Counted from the first letter of the stretch, positions 5,993 to 14,048 are shown. The stretch: 14,894 nt of DNA from CAZLKN01 sp964560135 (GCA_964560135.1 CAZLKN010000067.1:1-14894), one strand, 5' to 3'. Numbers and translations: made by a program. The notes: generated from the sequence alone by a model not told the origin.

Positions 5993-6411
5993 ACACCTAC
6001 TTCGAGACCTCGGCGCTCATCAAGCTTCTGATCGCCGAGGAAGGCACCGATGATGCCGCCCGAATCTGGGATGCGTCTGACCTGATTGCCACGAGCCGGC
6101 TTACGCATCCGGAGTCGCGGGCCGCCCTCGCCTCCGCTCGGAGAGCCGGGCGTGTGTCCGATAGTCAGTTGAGAGTTGCCAAGGATGCTCTGGACGACCG
6201 CTTCCAGGGAGTAGAAGTCATCGAGATCACCAACGAGATCGCCCGCCTCGCTGGGGATCTCGCCGAGAAGCACCGCCTTCGCGGCTACGACGCGGTCCAC
6301 CTTGCCTCCGCCCTGACCTTTGCCGGCGATTCCGTCCTCGTGAGCTGGGATCGAGACCTCGTCGAAGCAGCACGAGCGCTCGGGCTCAGTCCCGCAGGCC
6401 TCGTGGACTGA
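5989..6411 (+). CDS. vapC: VapC-type PIN-domain ribonuclease toxin, with Glu at the first catalytic position
   Basis: This encodes 140 residues from GTG 5989, overlapping the vapB stop. It has a single PIN domain. PIN nucleases use three or four acidic residues to bind Mg2+ or Mn2+: here E6 (YFETSALIKLL, where most family members have Asp), E42 (HPESRAAL), D101 (LRGYDAVHLASAL) and D121/D123 (SWDRDL). Length and order are typical of VapC. Targets in the family are tRNA anticodon loops or rRNA; which applies here is unknown. Regulation would be by the VapBC complex. E6 could keep weaker metal binding, so the toxin may be active, altered or attenuated. The first 14 bases of the message lie inside vapB, so it has no ribosome binding site of its own beyond coupling. 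Confidence 0.88.
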   Translation: MNTYFETSALIKLLIAEEGTDDAARIWDASDLIATSRLTHPESRAALASARRAGRVSDSQLRVAKDALDDRFQGVEVIEITNEIARLAGDLAEKHRLRGYDAVHLASALTFAGDSVLVSWDRDLVEAARALGLSPAGLVD

Positions 6412-6563
6412 CCTTGCGGGTGGCGTCGCCGAGAGCGTGAAACACACGGTCCGGTTGCGCAACTCCGCGCGAAAGGGTCATGTGATCGCTGGTAGCGTGG
6501 CCATGACAGCAGACGCTGGCAGGAGTCAAGCGAATCGAGCTGAACGCAGATGGACGCGCACAC

Positions 6564-7892
6564 GTGAGTCGATCCGAGATTCGCTACGCGACCAGCACCG
6601 GAGGGGTTGACGTCGCCTATCAGGTCGTAGGTGACGGCCCGGTTGACCTTGTCTTCGTGTCCGGGTTCATCACGCACCTCGACATGTCCTGGGATCTCCC
6701 ACACTTCGCCTGGCTCACGGAACTCGACGGACTAGCCCGCGTCATCACCTTCGACAAGCGCGGGACGGGGCTGTCCGATCGCTCCCTGGGATTCGGGAGC
6801 CTCGAGGAACGCGCCGACGACATCCGTGCCGTCATGGACGCTGCCGGCTCCGAGCGCGCCTTCCTGCTCGGGGTCTCCGAAGGGGGGCCCATGGCTATCC
6901 TGTTCGCAGCATCGTTCTCGGAGCGGGTGCGGGGCCTGATCCTCTACGGCACCTTCGCAAGGTTCAGCTGGGCCGAGGATTACCCGTTCGGTTCCTCGAT
7001 CGATCACCACGAGCCCCTGCTCGACGCCATCGGAACCCATTGGGGCTCCGGCATTGTGTTCGGGAACCTCATCCAGAACGCACCGGACCCCGTGGCAGCG
7101 CAGCGGCTCATCGCCCGATTCGAACGCAATGCCTGCACCCCACGCATGGCCGTCGAGATCATGCGGCGGAACTTCGAGATCGATGTGCGCACCACGCTTT
7201 CGACCATCAGCGTGCCCACCCGCGTGATCCACACCAGCGGTGACCCCATCATGCCGGTGAGCTGGGGCCGCTACCTCGCCGACCACATCCCGGGCGCGAC
7301 GTTCGTCGAGATCCCCGGCAACTTCCACGCGTCGTGGCTGCCCGAAGAGGTGGCCCCGTGGCGCGACGAGGTGATCGCGTTCCTCAACGTCGGCGGCGCG
7401 CCTGCCCGCCCGGCCAAACGCGTTCTGGCCACCGTCCTGTTCACCGATATCGTCTCCTCCACGGAACTCGCCGACCGCATGGGAGACGACGCCTGGCGCA
7501 CCCTCCTCGACCAACACGATCGGACGACGAACGCCGAGATCGAGCGTTTCGGCGGCCGCCTGGTGAAGTCGACCGGCGACGGCGTGATGGCCACCTTCGA
7601 GGGACCCGGACGGGGAATCGGCTGCGCCCGTGCCCTCACCGAAGCCCTCCGGCCCCTGGGTGTGCACATCCGCGCCGGCGTCCACACCGGGGAGGTCGAG
7701 GTGCGGGGAGACGACCTCGCCGGGATGGGCGTGGTGATCGCCCGGCGCATCTGCGATCTTGCGCAACCCGACGAGCTCCTCGTGTCACGGACCGTAAAAG
7801 ACCTCGTCACCGGCTCAGAACTCGAACTCGCCGATCGCGGCAGTCACTCGCTCAAGGGGCTAGATGAGAAATGGCAGATCTTCGCTGCCTGA
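6564..7892 (+). CDS. Alpha/beta hydrolase fused to class III adenylate/guanylate cyclase domain (Rv1900c-like)
   Basis: This encodes 442 residues from GTG 6564; there is no clear ribosome binding site, but the protein begins as the family does (EIRYATSTGG-VDVAYQVVGDGP). Residues ~1-275 are an alpha/beta hydrolase: S105 in GVSEGG, D227 in SGDPIMP, H255 in GNFHASW. Residues ~286-440 are a class III cyclase domain: metal ligands D295 (FTDIVSST) and D339 (STGDG), substrate residues K335 and D384 typical for ATP, and transition-state Arg R395. The transition-state Asn position holds V391. The layout matches M. tuberculosis Rv1900c (LipJ), a known hydrolase/cyclase fusion. Predicted soluble enzyme coupling a small-molecule hydrolase or sensor domain to cAMP production. 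A short MDAHT reading frame (ATG 6550) overlaps its start. Confidence 0.92.
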   Translation: MSRSEIRYATSTGGVDVAYQVVGDGPVDLVFVSGFITHLDMSWDLPHFAWLTELDGLARVITFDKRGTGLSDRSLGFGSLEERADDIRAVMDAAGSERAFLLGVSEGGPMAILFAASFSERVRGLILYGTFARFSWAEDYPFGSSIDHHEPLLDAIGTHWGSGIVFGNLIQNAPDPVAAQRLIARFERNACTPRMAVEIMRRNFEIDVRTTLSTISVPTRVIHTSGDPIMPVSWGRYLADHIPGATFVEIPGNFHASWLPEEVAPWRDEVIAFLNVGGAPARPAKRVLATVLFTDIVSSTELADRMGDDAWRTLLDQHDRTTNAEIERFGGRLVKSTGDGVMATFEGPGRGIGCARALTEALRPLGVHIRAGVHTGEVEVRGDDLAGMGVVIARRICDLAQPDELLVSRTVKDLVTGSELELADRGSHSLKGLDEKWQIFAA

Positions 7893-7921
7893 TCGAACCG
7901 AAGTGACGCCTCGTGCATAGG

Positions 7922-7937
7922 CCTACGAAGACGTAGG
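7922..7937. terminator. Small hairpin after the hydrolase/cyclase gene
   Basis: CCTACG, loop AAGA, CGTAGG: a perfect 6-bp stem 29 bases after the stop. An A-rich stretch follows on the plus strand. It may help end the plus-strand transcript. Confidence 0.35.
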
Positions 7938-7952
7938 ATCAAGAAACAAGAA

Positions 7953-7981
7953 GTGCCACACCGAGCACGCCGGTGTGACAC
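7953..7981. terminator. Hairpin between convergent genes, candidate bidirectional terminator
   Basis: CACACCG and CGGTGTG pair perfectly around a 7-base loop. GTG and CAC extend the stem to ten pairs with one mismatch. It sits between the convergent cyclase and PhoX-like genes. There is no T-tract on either side. Confidence 0.45.
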
Positions 7982-8052
7982 GCGGACCCCAGACTCACGA
8001 TATGGCGCGCCCCCGGGCGAACCCCCGGCCGATCTCGGCGGTCATCCCCCGT

Positions 8053-8081
8053 CCCATAGGAGAACGCCCCACTCCTACGGG
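8053..8081. terminator. Hairpin downstream of the PhoX-like gene
   Basis: CCCATAGGAG and CTCCTACGGG pair at nine of ten positions around a 9-base loop. It lies 44 bases past the stop of the minus-strand PhoX-like gene, the expected place for its terminator. Confidence 0.45.
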
Positions 8082-8124
8082 CGGCGGCGTCTGGCTTCGG
8101 ACGGACTCCCCCCGAGCGCCGCTC

Positions 8125-9315
8125 TTAGATGCGCGTCCGCCGGAACGGTCCGGTCACCTCGTAGGTGATACCGAGACCGGCACCGCGCTGCGAGCTGAAG
8201 TAGAACCGTTCGCCCGCTGGGTCGAATGCCGGACCCGCAAGCTCCGAGCCGGCGTGCTCGGGGCCGGTCACCCGCAGCAAGGGAGCCATCGTACGGTCCG
8301 GGGTGATCATGACGATCTCCAGGTCCCCGGGGTCCTCGGCCACGAAGACATCCCCGGAGTGCGCGGCCACGTGGATGTTGTCCACCCCGTGCAGGATCGG
8401 ATCCGGGGTAAGGGTCTTGTCATAGACGAGCTCGAGCGCCTCGTTCCCGCAGTGGTAGGCCCACACCCGGTCGTCGCGCTTCGTCGTGAAGTACACGAGG
8501 TCGTCGTCGAACCACGTCCCCTCCCCACCGCGGAACACGGTGGCCTGGGGCACCTGGAACCGTGTCCAGCGACTGGGGTCGGGCACCTCATGCCAGACGA
8601 CCTCACTGTTCCCGAACCCGTCAAGCACGGCCTCAAGGTTGCGGATCTCAGCCGCCTCCAGCACCCCCGACGACAGGTCACCGGGGCGGTCGGGGGTGAA
8701 CCGGTAGAAGAGGCCGTCCGCCTCGTCCTCGGTCTGGTAGACGTGCCCACGCACGGGGTCCACGGCGGCGGCCTCGTGCTGGAAGGTGCCCATCGCCGGG
8801 CGGGGCTCCCCTAGCGGGAGGGCCCCGAACGGATCGCACTCCCACGTCATCCCAAGGGGGTGCTCCTCGCACGACAGCCACGTTCCCCACGGGGTCGGCC
8901 CGCCGGCACAGTTGACGCGGGTGCCGACGAGGATCGGGTAGGCGGCCACGATCCGGGCATCGGCGTCGAAGCGGATGGCGCTGGCCCCGCCCGCGACTTG
9001 GGTCTCGCTGTTCGAGACGTAGACCCATCCGCCATCGGACGCGGGGAAGGTCGCCCCGCCGTCGGGGAAGTCGTGCCAGGGGTACAGCGTGCCCTCCACG
9101 AGCTCACCCGAGCGAGCGATGATCCGGGAGCGGAAGCCTTCGGGGAGCATGATTCCGTTGTCGTCGGGGGCCAGGAGCTGCCCGTAGGGGCCTTCCTCGG
9201 TCTGTGCCGGCTGGGCGAGAACCTGGCGGACCATTCCCGGGCCGAGCATGAACGCCCCAACGGTGACGATGCCGGACCGTAGGAAGTCTCGGCGTTCCAT
9301 CGGGCGACCAGGCAT
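8125..9315 (-). CDS. Tat-exported PhoX/DUF839-family protein (putative phosphatase)
   Basis: This encodes 396 residues from ATG 9315, preceded by AGGAGGGG. A second ATG five codons on sits right before the twin-arginine motif. ERRDFLRSG followed by a hydrophobic stretch and VLAQPA (residues ~7-37) is a Tat signal, so the protein is exported folded. DUF839/PhoX marks are HDFPDGGATFPASDGGWVYV (~81-100), SNSETQ, then NCAGGPTPWGTWLSCEE (135-151), where PhoX enzymes place an iron-binding Cys (C136) and acidic ligands, then HEAAAVDPVRGHVYQTEDE (~180-198). PhoX phosphatases are beta-propellers using calcium and iron. This one is shorter than classical PhoX and may be a related enzyme with another substrate. 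It lies 42 bases downstream of the secreted jelly-roll gene, likely in one operon. Confidence 0.82.
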   Translation of the reverse strand: MPGRPMERRDFLRSGIVTVGAFMLGPGMVRQVLAQPAQTEEGPYGQLLAPDDNGIMLPEGFRSRIIARSGELVEGTLYPWHDFPDGGATFPASDGGWVYVSNSETQVAGGASAIRFDADARIVAAYPILVGTRVNCAGGPTPWGTWLSCEEHPLGMTWECDPFGALPLGEPRPAMGTFQHEAAAVDPVRGHVYQTEDEADGLFYRFTPDRPGDLSSGVLEAAEIRNLEAVLDGFGNSEVVWHEVPDPSRWTRFQVPQATVFRGGEGTWFDDDLVYFTTKRDDRVWAYHCGNEALELVYDKTLTPDPILHGVDNIHVAAHSGDVFVAEDPGDLEIVMITPDRTMAPLLRVTGPEHAGSELAGPAFDPAGERFYFSSQRGAGLGITYEVTGPFRRTRI

Positions 9316-9357
9316 GACCCCTCCTCGTTCCTCCCGACGATGTCTTCGCTCAGACCC

Positions 9358-10131
9358 TTACGTGCAGGCGTTGGAGCCGGCCTGGAAACAGACGTTGTCG
9401 AAACGAACCTGACCCGCCGAAACGTCCTCCATGTGACCGAGGAACAGCACGGCCTGGTGAGCGCTGTCCGGCGCCGTGAAGTCCCAGTTGAACCGCTCCC
9501 ACCGGACCTTGTTCGAATCGGTTTCCAGTTTCGGAACCTCGTGCCGGACGAAACCAAGTGGTCCGCCGTTCGCGTCCAGCCAGCGGACCCCGAAGAACGC
9601 GCCCGATCCGACGCTGACGGATTCGTGTTCGATATCAACCTTGAAGTTGTACGTGCCCCCGGACACGGCGATGGGCAACGTCGTGCGCCACGCCGGGTCC
9701 ACCGTGTACGCGCGTGCGGCGGTCTTCTTCGCGTCGCTGACGGGTTCGAGACCGACACAGGGACCGGCGTCACAGACGCTTGGCTTGCCCGACGCGGCAC
9801 TGGAAATGGCCAGGAGTCGGGGGAGCGCGCCGCACGTACGGGTGCGCCCGCCAAGGCCGATCACGTCGGCGCGGACGTCAGCGTAGTCGAAGAAGCCCGC
9901 CGAGCCCTCGAAGATCCACCCATCGGGCAAGCCGGGCTGGATGACCAGTCCGTGCAGGGGTCCCTGCTGCCCGTTCACCGAGCCTTCGGTCACGGCGAGC
10001 TGAAAGCAGGGGTTAGGGGCGAGGTTCGTGGAGGCAGAGGCCGGTGCCGGCAGGCCCAGTAGCCCCGCGGCGAGCACGGGAAGTGTCATCGCGGCCGCTC
10101 TACGGACGGTCCCGTGCGTGCTGGCGAACAT
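9358..10131 (-). CDS. Secreted protein with probable galactose-binding/CBM-like jelly roll, unknown function
   Basis: This encodes 257 residues from ATG 10131 with GAGGGG about 7 bases upstream. Residues 1-34 form a Sec signal peptide (RRAAAMTLPVLAAGLLGL, then APASAS). The mature protein starts NLAPNPCFQL, like the N-LxPNPxFE start of carbohydrate-binding jelly rolls. It continues with PDGWIF, then TTLPIAVSGGTYNFKVDIEH, then WRxxxNWDFTAPDSAHQAVLF, and ends GQVRFDNVCF. This order fits a galactose-binding-like beta sandwich. Six cysteines (42, 100, 120, 125, 248, 256) suggest disulfides outside the cell. No catalytic motif is recognised. It may bind a sugar or polymer. It is the first gene of a likely two-gene unit with the PhoX-like protein. 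Confidence 0.75.
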   Translation of the reverse strand: MFASTHGTVRRAAAMTLPVLAAGLLGLPAPASASTNLAPNPCFQLAVTEGSVNGQQGPLHGLVIQPGLPDGWIFEGSAGFFDYADVRADVIGLGGRTRTCGALPRLLAISSAASGKPSVCDAGPCVGLEPVSDAKKTAARAYTVDPAWRTTLPIAVSGGTYNFKVDIEHESVSVGSGAFFGVRWLDANGGPLGFVRHEVPKLETDSNKVRWERFNWDFTAPDSAHQAVLFLGHMEDVSAGQVRFDNVCFQAGSNACT

Positions 10132-10164
10132 TGGAACACCCCTCGTCGTCTGCTCGTGTTCGTT

Positions 10165-10192
10165 CGGGTACCCCTTCGACTCGCGGCGTCAA
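10165..10192 (-). promoter_or_regulatory. Candidate promoter of the secreted-protein/PhoX unit
   Basis: On the minus strand TTGACG (10192-10187) matches the -35 consensus at five of six bases. Sixteen bases later TACCCG (10170-10165) is a weak -10. Transcription would start near 10158, giving a leader of about 27 bases with the GAGGGG ribosome binding site. Confidence 0.3.
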
Positions 10193-10297
10193 TATCCTGC
10201 GCGAGGTGGAGATCCGGGTCCTGGTACGCAGCGGTGCGATGATTACCTCACGGGTGCGGGGGGCCGGAAGATGACGACGCAGTATCAACTCTCCAAG

Positions 10298-12079
10298 CTA
10301 GCGGTAGGCGGTAGCCTGCAGCTCGTAGAGGTGGGCGTAGAGCCCGCCGCGCTGCAGCAGGTCCTCGTGGGCGCCTTGGTCGACGACCCTGCCCCCGTCG
10401 AGCACGACGATGTGGTCGGCCATCCTCACCGTCGAGAACCGGTGCGAGACGAGGATCGTGATGGATCCCCGGCCTTCCGCCACCTCGCGGGTGGCCTCGG
10501 CGTACCGCTGGAACAGCGCGTATTCGGCTTCGGCGTCCAGCGCCGCCGTCGGCTCGTCGAGGATGAGAAGGAGCGGCTGCCGTCGCATCAGGGCGCGGGC
10601 GATGGCAAGCTTCTGCCACTGCCCGCCGGACAGCTCGGCGCCATCGGAATGCGTCTTTCCGAGCTGGGTTTCGAGGCCGTGCGGGAGGCGCTGGAGGATG
10701 TCGAGACCACCCGCGCGCTCCACCGCCGAGACGATCGCCGTGTCGTCGGGGATCTGCGGCAGGTGGCCGATGCCGACGGCCTCGCGGAACGGGAACTCCG
10801 GGTGGGCAAAGTCCTGGAAGGCGGCGGAGGTTCGTCCGCGCCACTGGTCGGGGTCGATGTCCGCGAGATCCGTCCCGTCGACGAGAACCCGGCCCCCGGT
10901 GGGGACGTACATGCGAAGGAGCAGCTTCACGAGGGACGTCTTTCCTGCGCCGTTCTCCCCGACGATGGCGACGGTCTGTCCGGCCGAAAGATCCAGGGAG
11001 ACGTCGTGGAGCACGCGCTGCTCCGTCCCCGGATACGTGAACGACACCCCGTCGAGCCGGATGCCCGACCCGAGTCGTTCCGGTACCGGGAGGGGTCGGG
11101 CGGGACGGTCCTGGTGCTCCCGTCCGTAGTCCTCGAGCCACAGGTAGTTGTCCACGGCCTGCAGGGCCGAAGCGATCTCGCCGGCGCCCGACACGGCCTG
11201 GGCGACCTGTCCCCGGATCTGGCTGGCGAGCGTGAGCACGAGCAGAACGTCCCCGGGCGTGCCGGCGCCATGGACGGCCCGGACGACCGCCACGACGATG
11301 GCGCCGACGAACCCGATGGCGAAGACGAGCCAGCCTCCGAAGGTGACGGCGAGCGATGCGAGCTGGGCACGGATCTCTCGCCGTCCGACCTCGCGCCACA
11401 GGCTCCCGGCTCGTTCGTCGATCTCCTCGGCCGTCCCGAAGGCGTGGATCTCCTTCGCCGCGGCCGGGTTGGTGCTGAGGTCGTGCAGGTGCGCCTCCAA
11501 GCGGGCCTGCTCGGCATTGACCATGTGCGCCGACCGCAGAATGGTCTGGCTTCGCTTCGTCAGGAAGAACGAGGGGACGGCGAAGACCGGCAGCAGCATG
11601 AGCGCTGGATGGACCGTGGCGAGGACGACCACGGAGACGGCCACACCACCCATCGCAGCCAGGGCCCGTCCCACGGCGAACAGCGCGCTGTGCATCGATC
11701 CCATGTCGCGCTGCAGCATCTGGACGCGGTCGAGGTAGTCGGACCGCTCGAGGTGCTGCAGGCCGGGGACGCCCATGACGAGCGAGAGCATGCGCCGGTA
11801 CAGCAGCATCGTGGCCTTCTCGCTCGTATCGCCGTCGATGTTGATGCTGATCCGGCCGCCGACGCCGGCGATCGTCTGGCTGAGGACGATGACGGCGACC
11901 GCGACGAGGACGGTCCGCGTCGAGCCCGAGATCGCGCCGTCGAGCAGGTCACGCATCGCATAGGACAGGATCGGCGCGCTCGCGGCCGTGAACGCAATGA
12001 GGGCGAAGGTGAAGACCATCGTGCCGGGAGCAGCCTTCCAGCCGACGGCGAGGAGCAGGCGGATCCTGGGGAACCTCAT
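10298..12079 (-). CDS. ABC exporter half-transporter 2 (membrane + ATPase domains)
   Basis: This encodes 593 residues from ATG 12079, overlapping the stop of the upstream gene as ATGA. Residues ~15-315 are the membrane domain: hydrophobic segments at ~20-40, 55-72, 138-172 and 245-270. Residues ~338-590 are the ATPase: Walker A GENGAGKT (374-381), Q-loop Q422 in FQDF, signature LSGGQW (483-488), Walker B with D508 and catalytic E509, H-loop H546 in LVSHRFSTV. All motifs are complete, so ATP hydrolysis is expected. ELSGGQWQ and FQDF resemble exporters of the lantibiotic/peptide type (NisT-like), but no peptide or modification gene is nearby. It most likely pairs with the overlapping upstream half-transporter as a heterodimer in the membrane. 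Substrate unknown. Confidence 0.9.
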   Translation of the reverse strand: MRFPRIRLLLAVGWKAAPGTMVFTFALIAFTAASAPILSYAMRDLLDGAISGSTRTVLVAVAVIVLSQTIAGVGGRISINIDGDTSEKATMLLYRRMLSLVMGVPGLQHLERSDYLDRVQMLQRDMGSMHSALFAVGRALAAMGGVAVSVVVLATVHPALMLLPVFAVPSFFLTKRSQTILRSAHMVNAEQARLEAHLHDLSTNPAAAKEIHAFGTAEEIDERAGSLWREVGRREIRAQLASLAVTFGGWLVFAIGFVGAIVVAVVRAVHGAGTPGDVLLVLTLASQIRGQVAQAVSGAGEIASALQAVDNYLWLEDYGREHQDRPARPLPVPERLGSGIRLDGVSFTYPGTEQRVLHDVSLDLSAGQTVAIVGENGAGKTSLVKLLLRMYVPTGGRVLVDGTDLADIDPDQWRGRTSAAFQDFAHPEFPFREAVGIGHLPQIPDDTAIVSAVERAGGLDILQRLPHGLETQLGKTHSDGAELSGGQWQKLAIARALMRRQPLLLILDEPTAALDAEAEYALFQRYAEATREVAEGRGSITILVSHRFSTVRMADHIVVLDGGRVVDQGAHEDLLQRGGLYAHLYELQATAYR

Positions 12080-13899
12080 GCGGGCGCCTCCGCCGAGCCC
12101 CGCTCGGTGAACCGCTCCGCCTGGAGCCGGAACATGCGGGCGTACCGTCCCTCTGCCGCGAGCAGCTCCTCGTGCGAGCCGTCCTCGACGATCGTCCCCT
12201 TGTCGAGGACGACGATCCGTTCGGCGCGCCGGACGGTGGAGAACCGGTGGGAGATGAGGATCATCGTTCGGTCCCGAGCGTGGTCAAGGAGGCCGGCGAA
12301 CAGCTCGAACTCGGCGCGGATGTCGAGGTTCGCCGTCGGCTCGTCGAGCACGAGGATCTGGGCGCCGGTGCGCGACGCGTACAGGGCCCGGGCCAGCGCG
12401 AGACGCTGCCACTGTCCTCCCGAGAGCTCGGCGCCGTCCGCATAGGACCGCGACAGCATGGTGTCCCACGCCTGCGGCAGTCCCTCGATGATGTCGAGGA
12501 TGCCTGCGTCCTCGGCTGCACCGAAGAGATCGGGATTCGACGCCGCGCTCAGCGAGACGTTGTCACGGGCGGACAGCTCGTAGTGGACGAAGTCCTGGAA
12601 TATCACGGCCAGCTCGCGCCGCCACCCGGCGACATCCAGGAGCCGCAGGTCGACGCCGTCCACGGTGATCCGACCCGACGTCGGCTCGTAGAGGCCGGCC
12701 AGCAGCTTGATCAGCGTCGTCTTTCCGGCCCCGTTCTCGCCGACGATGGCCAGCGCCGACCCGCGGCGGATCTCGATGGAGAGGTCCTCGAAGACCGGAA
12801 CCGAGGAGCCGGGATAGACGAAGCTCACGCTCTCGAACCTGACGACCTCCCAGGCCTCCGGGACCGGACGCCATTCCTCGGGACGCTCGGCCAGCCGCTC
12901 CACACGCTCGAGGGCCGCCACCGCAGGCAGGCCGTGCTCGACGGCCAGCACCTCGAACCCCACGGCCGAGAGCGCGAACATCGCGAACGTGGCGCGCAGG
13001 TACGCGGCGAGCTCGCCGATGGACACCGCGCCGCCGAGCCCCGCCAGCCCCAACGCCAGGAGCGGTACGCCGTAGGTCAGCACGGCGATGACGAAGGTCG
13101 ACTTCTGCTCCAGCATCAGCTTGCGCCGCGCCGCCCACACCGGCGCGTAGCCGTCCCGGTAGCACTGCTCGTGCCGGTCGGTCAGCCAGTCCGAGAGCCC
13201 GAACACCCGCACCTCCTTGGCCGCGGCCGGCGACGTCGCGAACTGCGACACATACGCCGTCTTCCGAAAGGCGGGCATCTGCCCCATGTGCAGATCGATC
13301 AGGCGCATCCACTTCCGGCGCAGCCAACCCCGCGTCCACACGATGGCCACGAGCAACGCGATGGCCAGAACGACCGAGAACCGCGCCAGCACCGCCCCGG
13401 ACGCGACACCACCCACGAACCGCGCGATGAGGACGAGCTGTCCTGCGGCGCCGGCCCCGATCGACCCCTGCCCCGTCCCGGCCACGGCTGCATGCACGTC
13501 GTTGCGAACGGACTGGTCCTCCAGGTGCGCGATGCCCCGGGGAGCCAGGACGGCCGACCGGACACGCGACCGGACGCCGCCGTCCACGCGCCGCTGCACC
13601 GCCGTCTGCAACGGCGCATTCAACTGGCCCATGAGCTGCTCCGCGACCAGAAGACCGGCGACGAGGACGAGCGGACCGGTGACCGCGGCGAGGTTCGCTC
13701 CCGAAATCCCGAACTGTTCCGCCACGCGGGCCACCAGGAGCCCCGCAGCCAGCGCGGACAGCGCCGGAAGGAGATACGTGAAGGCAAGCCCGCCACAGAG
13801 GGCCGCGACGAGGGGAAGGCCCGCGGCCCGAAGATGCGCGAGCAGACGCAAGCGCGACAGAACCACCTCACCCATGCCCCGCGCGAACGTCCCCATCAC
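12076..13899 (-). CDS. ABC exporter half-transporter 1 (membrane + ATPase domains)
   Basis: This encodes 607 residues from GTG 13899. ATG 13896 is the next codon and is better spaced from GGAGG, so it may be the true start. The N-terminal part has an arginine-rich cytoplasmic segment and membrane helices at ~28-56, 75-90, 153-190 and 268-290. The ATPase lies at ~352-605: Walker A GENGAGKT (387-394), Q435 in FQDF, LSGGQW (492-497), D519-E520 (Walker B), H551 in LISHRFSTV. Nothing essential is missing. The GxAxxFRKTAYVSQF-ATSPAAAKEVRVFG segment matches the equivalent loop of the partner (NPAAAKEIHAFG), showing the two halves are related. First gene of the exporter operon; the ATGA overlap implies equal production. 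Confidence 0.9.
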   Translation of the reverse strand: MMGTFARGMGEVVLSRLRLLAHLRAAGLPLVAALCGGLAFTYLLPALSALAAGLLVARVAEQFGISGANLAAVTGPLVLVAGLLVAEQLMGQLNAPLQTAVQRRVDGGVRSRVRSAVLAPRGIAHLEDQSVRNDVHAAVAGTGQGSIGAGAAGQLVLIARFVGGVASGAVLARFSVVLAIALLVAIVWTRGWLRRKWMRLIDLHMGQMPAFRKTAYVSQFATSPAAAKEVRVFGLSDWLTDRHEQCYRDGYAPVWAARRKLMLEQKSTFVIAVLTYGVPLLALGLAGLGGAVSIGELAAYLRATFAMFALSAVGFEVLAVEHGLPAVAALERVERLAERPEEWRPVPEAWEVVRFESVSFVYPGSSVPVFEDLSIEIRRGSALAIVGENGAGKTTLIKLLAGLYEPTSGRITVDGVDLRLLDVAGWRRELAVIFQDFVHYELSARDNVSLSAASNPDLFGAAEDAGILDIIEGLPQAWDTMLSRSYADGAELSGGQWQRLALARALYASRTGAQILVLDEPTANLDIRAEFELFAGLLDHARDRTMILISHRFSTVRRAERIVVLDKGTIVEDGSHEELLAAEGRYARMFRLQAERFTERGSAEAPA

Positions 13900-13927
13900 G
13901 TCGCCTCCCTAAGCAACTCGCACGCAC

Positions 13928-13966
13928 ACCATAGGCTGTGCAGCGGTTCTGCCGTATCCGTACGGA
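13928..13966 (-). promoter_or_regulatory. Candidate promoter and operator palindrome of the ABC exporter operon
   Basis: TATGGT on the minus strand (13933-13928) would start transcription about 20 bases before the GTG. No -35 consensus is visible. Twenty-three bases further upstream, TCCGTACGGA (13957-13966) is a perfect 10-bp palindrome where an activator or repressor could bind. This is inference from position. Confidence 0.3.
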
Positions 13967-13983
13967 CGGCGCGCTCAGTGCAT

Positions 13984-14008
13984 CAGGGCTCCAGATTGGA
14001 GTGCCCTG
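13984..14008. terminator. Hairpin with small bulge
   Basis: CAGGGCTCCA and TGGAGTGCCCTG pair around a GAT loop, with a two-base bulge. It is next to a second perfect hairpin. The pair may form a terminator that shields the exporter promoter from transcription coming from the right. Confidence 0.35.
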
Positions 14009-14021
14009 AGTTGACACCCGA

Positions 14022-14048
14022 AAGCCGCAGGCTTGTGACCTGCGGCTT
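14022..14048. terminator. Perfect 10-bp hairpin, candidate terminator
   Basis: AAGCCGCAGG and CCTGCGGCTT pair perfectly around a 7-base loop CTTGTGA. On the minus strand the stem is followed by a short T run, as in an intrinsic terminator. The only minus-strand coding-like sequence before it is the possible transposase remnant. Confidence 0.55.

Noticed and set aside
6732..7766. Minus-strand open frame of 344 codons
   Set aside because: Antisense of the hydrolase/cyclase gene, whose motifs are unambiguous.
10028..12445. Plus-strand open frame of 805 codons across the exporter gene
   Set aside because: It is the antisense of the ABC transporter and the secreted-protein gene; its translation is low-complexity, rich in Asp, Arg, Gly and His, as expected for an antisense shadow in high-GC DNA.
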